Shown in pieces: positions 6,327 to 8,927 of a stretch of DNA of 8,927 nt. The stretch comes from Bacillota bacterium. Lineage in GTDB: Bacteria > Bacillota > Sulfobacillia > Sulfobacillales > Sulfobacillaceae. The DNA lies in the NCBI GenBank assembly GCA_023381095.1, contig JAMCTO010000058.1, positions 1 through 8,927 of the forward strand, given 5' to 3'. The notes beneath the pieces are model-generated. The model saw only the letters and a program-made list of their open reading frames with translations. It was not told the DNA's origin and did not search any database. Numbering within the stretch: position 1 is the first letter of the stretch; the number at the start of each line of letters is the position of its first letter. The translations under genes and the position numbers were made by a program.

Positions 6327-7348
6327 CGACGCCGCAAGGCTTGGAGATAATGCGGATCCTCCAACACCCTTGCCGATCCCTTAACCACAGTGAGTAGTGG
6401 TTCCTCAGCTTGGTGAACCGGCAAACCCATCTCCGAACTCACCACGCGGCGAAAGTTACGTAATAAAGAACCCCCTCCCGTCAGCACCATGCCGCGATCC
6501 AACACGTCAATTGCGAGCTCAGGCGGACATTGCTCCAATGTGCTACGAATCGTGTCGACAATAGTATTCACGGTTTGGCTGAGAGCATGATGAACTTCAC
6601 TCGCTGTCATGGTCAATGTTTTCGGTAAACCGGTGACCAAATCCCGTCCCCGCACCGCAATGGTTTCTTCTTGATCGGGCGGATATCCAGATCCCACCGT
6701 CATCTTGATGTTCTCCGCGGTGCGTTCCCCAATCATCAAATTGTATGTTCGTTTAATGTGCTGAACGATGGCCTCGTCCATTTCATCGCCCGCAACCCGA
6801 ATTGATCGGGCTGTAACGATACCATCCAACGCAATCATCGCCACTTCGCATGTACCGCCACCCACATCGACGACCATATTACCGGCTGGTTCATGAATTG
6901 GCAACCCGGCTCCAATGGCTGCGGCCATGGGCTCGTCAAGCATGAGAACCTCCCGTGCACCCGCCTGAAGAGCGGCATCCCTCACCGCGCGTTCCTCCAC
7001 CCCCGTTATACCAAACGGTACACCCAAGACCACTGTCCCGTGACGTGTTCGCGATTTCGCGGCGGCCTTAGTCATAAAGTATTTCAACATCGCTTGGGTG
7101 GTATCAAAATCCGCAATAGCGCCATCTTTTAATGGGCGAACGGCCCGAATGTTCTCGGGGGTTCGCCCGACCATCTTCTTGGCATCGTGTCCCACCGCAA
7201 TAATTTCACCGAGGCGGACATCCTGGGCGACCACCGAAGGTTCTTGCAGGACAATACCGTGGCCCTTGACATAGACCTCCGTATTCGCAGTTCCTAAATC
7301 AATTCCCATGTCTTTCGTCAAAGAACCCCAAAATCTGTTGATTGACAC
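6314..7348 (-). CDS. mreB: Rod shape-determining protein MreB/Mbl family
   Basis: A complete 344-residue bacterial actin that polymerises with ATP under the membrane and guides lateral wall synthesis. The phosphate-1 loop is MGIDLGTANTEVYVKG (14-29). AVRPLKDGAIADFD lies at 69-82. LMLDEPMAAAIGAGLP (135-150) is the segment with the catalytic acidic residue. Phosphate-2 is VVDVGGGTCEVA (159-170) and the adenosine motif is MVLTGGGSLLRNF (287-299). The GTG start at 7348 is preceded by GGGAGG with a 9-nt gap; an ATG 13 codons further in would cut into the first strand, so GTG is preferred. No mreC or mreD follows, so this is a stand-alone copy (Mbl/MreBH-like position) rather than the mreBCD operon gene. 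Small deviations are C167 where MreB usually has T, and DEP in place of EEP. No lesion is visible. Confidence 0.96.
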   Translation of the reverse strand: MSINRFWGSLTKDMGIDLGTANTEVYVKGHGIVLQEPSVVAQDVRLGEIIAVGHDAKKMVGRTPENIRAVRPLKDGAIADFDTTQAMLKYFMTKAAAKSRTRHGTVVLGVPFGITGVEERAVRDAALQAGAREVLMLDEPMAAAIGAGLPIHEPAGNMVVDVGGGTCEVAMIALDGIVTARSIRVAGDEMDEAIVQHIKRTYNLMIGERTAENIKMTVGSGYPPDQEETIAVRGRDLVTGLPKTLTMTASEVHHALSQTVNTIVDTIRSTLEQCPPELAIDVLDRGMVLTGGGSLLRNFRRVVSSEMGLPVHQAEEPLLTVVKGSARVLEDPHYLQALRRRNRH

Positions 7349-7363
7349 TCAACGAATCCTCCC

Positions 7364-7651
7364 TTACATCCTCACGCCTCCCTCACTAGAAAGGGTGCTA
7401 AGTGTTTGTGATACCGTCAATTCCATCGTTGCGCATGGTATGCGAGTACGGACATCGTGTTTTTCGAGGCTAGCCATCCTCCGGGACGCTCGTTCCCTCT
7501 CCCAGTTTAGTCGTCGCGGAGACACAATGCGAGAGAATTTGTCGAAATTCGCCCATATTTTCTCTAGCAAGTATCGAATTTTGACGTCAGAGAATTGAAA
7601 GACGCGGTCAATCTCGCGCCGAGGTGTTCCTTCAATGCACAAGGGGCACAT
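7364..7651 (-). CDS. Hypothetical 95-residue ORF directly before mreB (doubtful)
   Basis: An open frame of 95 codons from an ATG, with stop TAA at 7364-7366 directly abutting the mreB ribosome-binding site and 15 nt before its GTG. Such spacing would allow translational coupling. The first half (EIDRVFQFSDVKIRYLLEKI) looks helical and basic. The second half is low in hydrophobic pattern and rich in R and S. I do not recognise it, no good Shine-Dalgarno precedes the ATG, and the region also contains AT dyads that look regulatory. It may simply be the untranslated leader of mreB. It is not SpoIIID, which often sits near mbl. Confidence 0.2.
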   Translation of the reverse strand: MCPLCIEGTPRREIDRVFQFSDVKIRYLLEKIWANFDKFSRIVSPRRLNWERERASRRMASLEKHDVRTRIPCATMELTVSQTLSTLSSEGGVRM

Positions 7652-7990
7652 AATGCATACTCAGAAAAAAAGCATGTTCTGTCGCCCATGAGAGAGCCGA
7701 TCCAGACTATTATTCTTGAGACATGTTCACAACCTTAATCGTTCATCCAAGCAATCATTCTCCTAAATTGGCCTGACAATTCGACCGAGAGAGACCGAAT
7801 TTGTGAGGGTGGCGAAACCCCCACTTTGACAAATTTCGCGGAATTCATCAGCAATGCGGGAATATAATACGTCAACGTCGTCCTGGCGAGAGCGTGATGA
7901 GGAAAATTAGAATGAGGTTCTTAGAGTAGGTTTTCGTACGTGATCCCTTGACTTTAAGGCCATTTTTGGCGTACATCCGTGAAAGGTCCC
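7652..7990. other. Non-coding interval with AT-rich dyads and a GC-rich hairpin
   Basis: No gene is supported on either strand. An inverted repeat at 7776-7804 has ACAATTCG opposite CGAATTTGT with one bulged base. On the minus strand GTGGGGGT (7816-7823) can pair with ACCCTCAC (7803-7810) to form an 8-bp hairpin, including one G-U pair, around a short loop. It lies downstream of the TusA gene and could slow transcription, but no T-run follows. TATAAT occurs on the plus strand at 7863-7868 without a matching -35 box. Related AATT/GTC/GACAAATT motifs also occur at 7538-7553 and 7828-7845. Confidence 0.4.
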
Positions 7991-8257
7991 TTAGGTCGGA
8001 TTAGTGCGCCGGGGAGACATGGTGCAACTTGCCAATCGTCTTATACGAATAAAGTGAACTCCACCACCCTCTTCAACAATATCCACGATTTGGTTCCGGG
8101 TTATCCGGGCCCAAGCCTCCATGTCTCGAATAACAGAAGACTTGTCGGTCATCAGAACAAAAGTGTCGTTGGCATCCAGCCAACGTACCGCTTCAGAAGC
8201 GGCAATAATTGGGGGGCCTCAACACAAGCCACGCACATCAATAACGCGTTCCGTCAT
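7991..8257 (-). CDS. TusA/SirA-family sulfur carrier with in-frame TGA at the active-site position (selenoprotein or pseudogene)
   Basis: Read from the ATG at 8257 (AGGAGG seven nt upstream, an ideal ribosome-binding site), codons 1-12 give MTERVIDVRGLC. Codon 13 is TGA (8219-8221), and codons 14-88 give GPPIIAASEAVRWLDAND, then LMTDKSSVIRDMEAWARITR and VEEGGGVHFIRIRR, ending at TAA. This is TusA (about 75-80 residues): beta strand, DVRGLxCPxP active-site loop, helix, TDxxx..D..AW, final strand FxIRR. TusA carries a persulfide on the loop cysteine, for tRNA thiolation or, in sulfur oxidisers, the Hdr-like pathway. Here GLxCPxP reads G-L-C-TGA-G-P-P, so TGA aligns with the catalytic cysteine. 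The rest of the frame shows no other damage. Alternatives are selenocysteine at codon 13, or loss of TCC from an original TGT-CCA, which turns Cys-Pro into TGA. A 14-residue tail beyond the usual end is present. The TusA identity is secure; the coding status is not. Confidence 0.8.
8178..8207 (-). promoter_or_regulatory. Small hairpin just downstream of the TGA codon (candidate SECIS-like element)
   Basis: On the minus strand CCGCTT and AAGCGG form six perfect base pairs around a CTG loop, starting 16 nt after the TGA, with the loop 22 nt after it. Outer bases CCAA and TTGG can extend the structure across an internal loop. Position and size fit the loose description of bacterial selenocysteine-insertion hairpins. 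However, the loop is very short and lacks a G in its first two bases, which many known ones have. It could equally be a chance result of coding an A-S-E-A-V helix. Confidence 0.2.
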
Positions 8258-8291
8258 GATTTATCCTCCTACGCTAAAACCATCTAAAGAT

Positions 8292-8319
8292 ATTCTAATC
8301 TTTCAAGGGAAGATTTAAA
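8292..8319 (-). promoter_or_regulatory. Candidate promoter for the TusA gene
   Basis: On the minus strand TTTAAA (8314-8319), 16 bp, then TAGAAT (8292-8297) matches 4/6 and 5/6 of the sigma-70/A consensus. It lies about 35 bp before the start codon. Its presence would mean the TGA-containing gene is still transcribed. Sequence match only. Confidence 0.3.
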
Positions 8320-8351
8320 GATCTTTTCTGTTCGTTGTTCATGGAATACCC

Positions 8352-8392
8352 CCGGTGTTTAGAAATCATGACTACCCTTCCAAATACACCGG
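8352..8392. repeat. Inverted repeat between the membrane protein and TusA genes
   Basis: CCGGTGT (8352-8358) and ACACCGG (8386-8392) are perfect 7-bp arms with a 27-nt loop. Both genes read through this gap on the minus strand, so it may be a weak terminator for the upstream gene or a regulator site. No T-run follows on either strand. Confidence 0.35.
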
Positions 8393-8475
8393 CGAGTTGA
8401 AATTCTTGTGCTTCCTTATCGGCTCAAGACCACAGTCGGACTAAAGAATGGTTTATCCGTTTTCCGGAAAGACGT

Positions 8476-8922
8476 TTACACATCAGTCCCGTACTTTTTC
8501 CTGGTAGCGACCGGGGGAACGCGACGGCTTGGCCAGAGAAATACGCTAACAGTGAGAGCCCGCGCGACCGTTCCCGCTTCGATGCCCTCACGCAAAACCA
8601 GAAGTCCGAATACCCCCACGGCAATTAACTGCGTCAAGACTGTATGCCAAAATAGGGCCCAAGAAAACCTGCGAAGAGAAGCCAATATCCACAAATGGAA
8701 GACGATGGACATCAGAATCACACCACCTAAACTGAGAAGCACTCGTGGGGATCCATATAATTGCCGGGTGATACCCAATAGGAGGGATAACCATGCATAT
8801 AACACAAGTCCGACTTCAAAAGTCGCATCATACATGATGATGCCCAATCGCTCTTGCATCTTGGGTATTACCGGGATCGGCTGCGCGTGGCGAAAAGCAC
8901 GACGCAATATAATTTGGGACAT
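8476..8922 (-). CDS. Unrecognised small membrane protein
   Basis: A 148-residue frame from an ATG at the right edge. Hydrophobic segments at about 33-53 (FEVGLVLYAWLSLLLGI), 61-82 (LLSLGGVILMSIVFHLWILA), 88-110 (WALFWHTVLTQLIAVGVFGLLVL) and 120-130 predict three to four membrane helices, with arginines (RRF, TRQ) between them, so an inner-membrane location is likely. The tail is basic (RRVPPVATRKKYG). I know no family for it. An internal ATG (residue 22 or 30) could also be the start. The frame is still open at the window edge and the ribosome-binding site lies outside or is absent, so the N-terminus is uncertain. It is 218 bp upstream of the TusA gene on the same strand, too far for close coupling. 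Confidence 0.55.
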   Translation of the reverse strand: MSQIILRRAFRHAQPIPVIPKMQERLGIIMYDATFEVGLVLYAWLSLLLGITRQLYGSPRVLLSLGGVILMSIVFHLWILASLRRFSWALFWHTVLTQLIAVGVFGLLVLREGIEAGTVARALTVSVFLWPSRRVPPVATRKKYGTDV

Positions 8923-8927
8923 AAAGA

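Noticed and set aside
7801..7830. Intrinsic terminator after the TusA gene
   Set aside because: A hairpin exists on the minus strand but no T-run follows, so I list it only as structure.
7979..8318. Plus-strand frames of 102 and 65 codons
   Set aside because: They lie opposite the TusA gene, which has a perfect ribosome-binding site and clear family motifs; the plus-strand products resemble nothing.
1..8927. CRISPR array, tRNA or rRNA genes
   Set aside because: No regularly spaced direct repeats, and no tRNA cloverleaf or rRNA sequence was recognised on either strand.

Overview
The window looks like accessory chromosomal DNA from a low-to-mid-GC Gram-positive bacterium. Shine-Dalgarno sequences are strong and close to consensus (GGAGG type), GTG starts are used, and a stand-alone MreB is present. 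A TusA-type sulfur carrier, an ISAzo13-family transposase end and the overall gene style suggest a thermoacidophilic sulfur-oxidising Firmicute such as Sulfobacillus. The genus is inference only; no rRNA or other marker is present.

Layout, left to right. (1) 1-102: N-terminal end of an ISAzo13-family transposase on the minus strand, running off the left edge. (2) 213-3541: a divergent module. An XRE-cupin regulator on the minus strand faces a class V PLP-dependent aminotransferase-like enzyme and an amino-acid (APC) permease on the plus strand. The permease is broken by an 8-bp tandem duplication. (3) 3580-5307, minus strand: an intact glycerophosphodiester phosphodiesterase, followed by a chain of relics. 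These are the N-terminal third of an M20-type N-carbamoyl-amino-acid/allantoate amidohydrolase, split over three frames, and then the N-terminal part of a family 1 (UgpB-like) ABC substrate-binding lipoprotein. (4) 5308-6313: about 1 kb of decayed DNA with no intact gene; part of it faintly resembles a Gfo/Idh/MocA oxidoreductase C-terminus. (5) 6314-7348: an intact MreB on the minus strand, with a doubtful small ORF ahead of it. (6) 7652-7990: non-coding, rich in AT dyads. (7) 7991-8257, minus strand: a small TusA/SirA-family gene with an in-frame TGA in place of the catalytic cysteine motif. (8) 8476-8922, minus strand: a small unrecognised membrane protein.

Working together: the regulator, PLP enzyme and permease look like one amino-acid uptake and catabolism unit under local control. 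The permease lesion suggests that unit is impaired or switchable. The phosphodiesterase and the substrate-binding relic fit the remains of a glycerol-3-phosphate/glycerophosphodiester scavenging locus. The amidohydrolase relic suggests a lost ureide or carbamoyl-amino-acid function.

The strongest candidate for something new is the TusA gene at 7991-8257. Its reading frame is intact except for one TGA at the active-site position, and a small hairpin lies about 22 nt downstream of that codon. It is either a selenocysteine-containing TusA or a gene killed by a 3-bp in-frame deletion. The loss of the conserved CP pair and the amount of decay nearby make me favour the deletion, but this can be checked directly.
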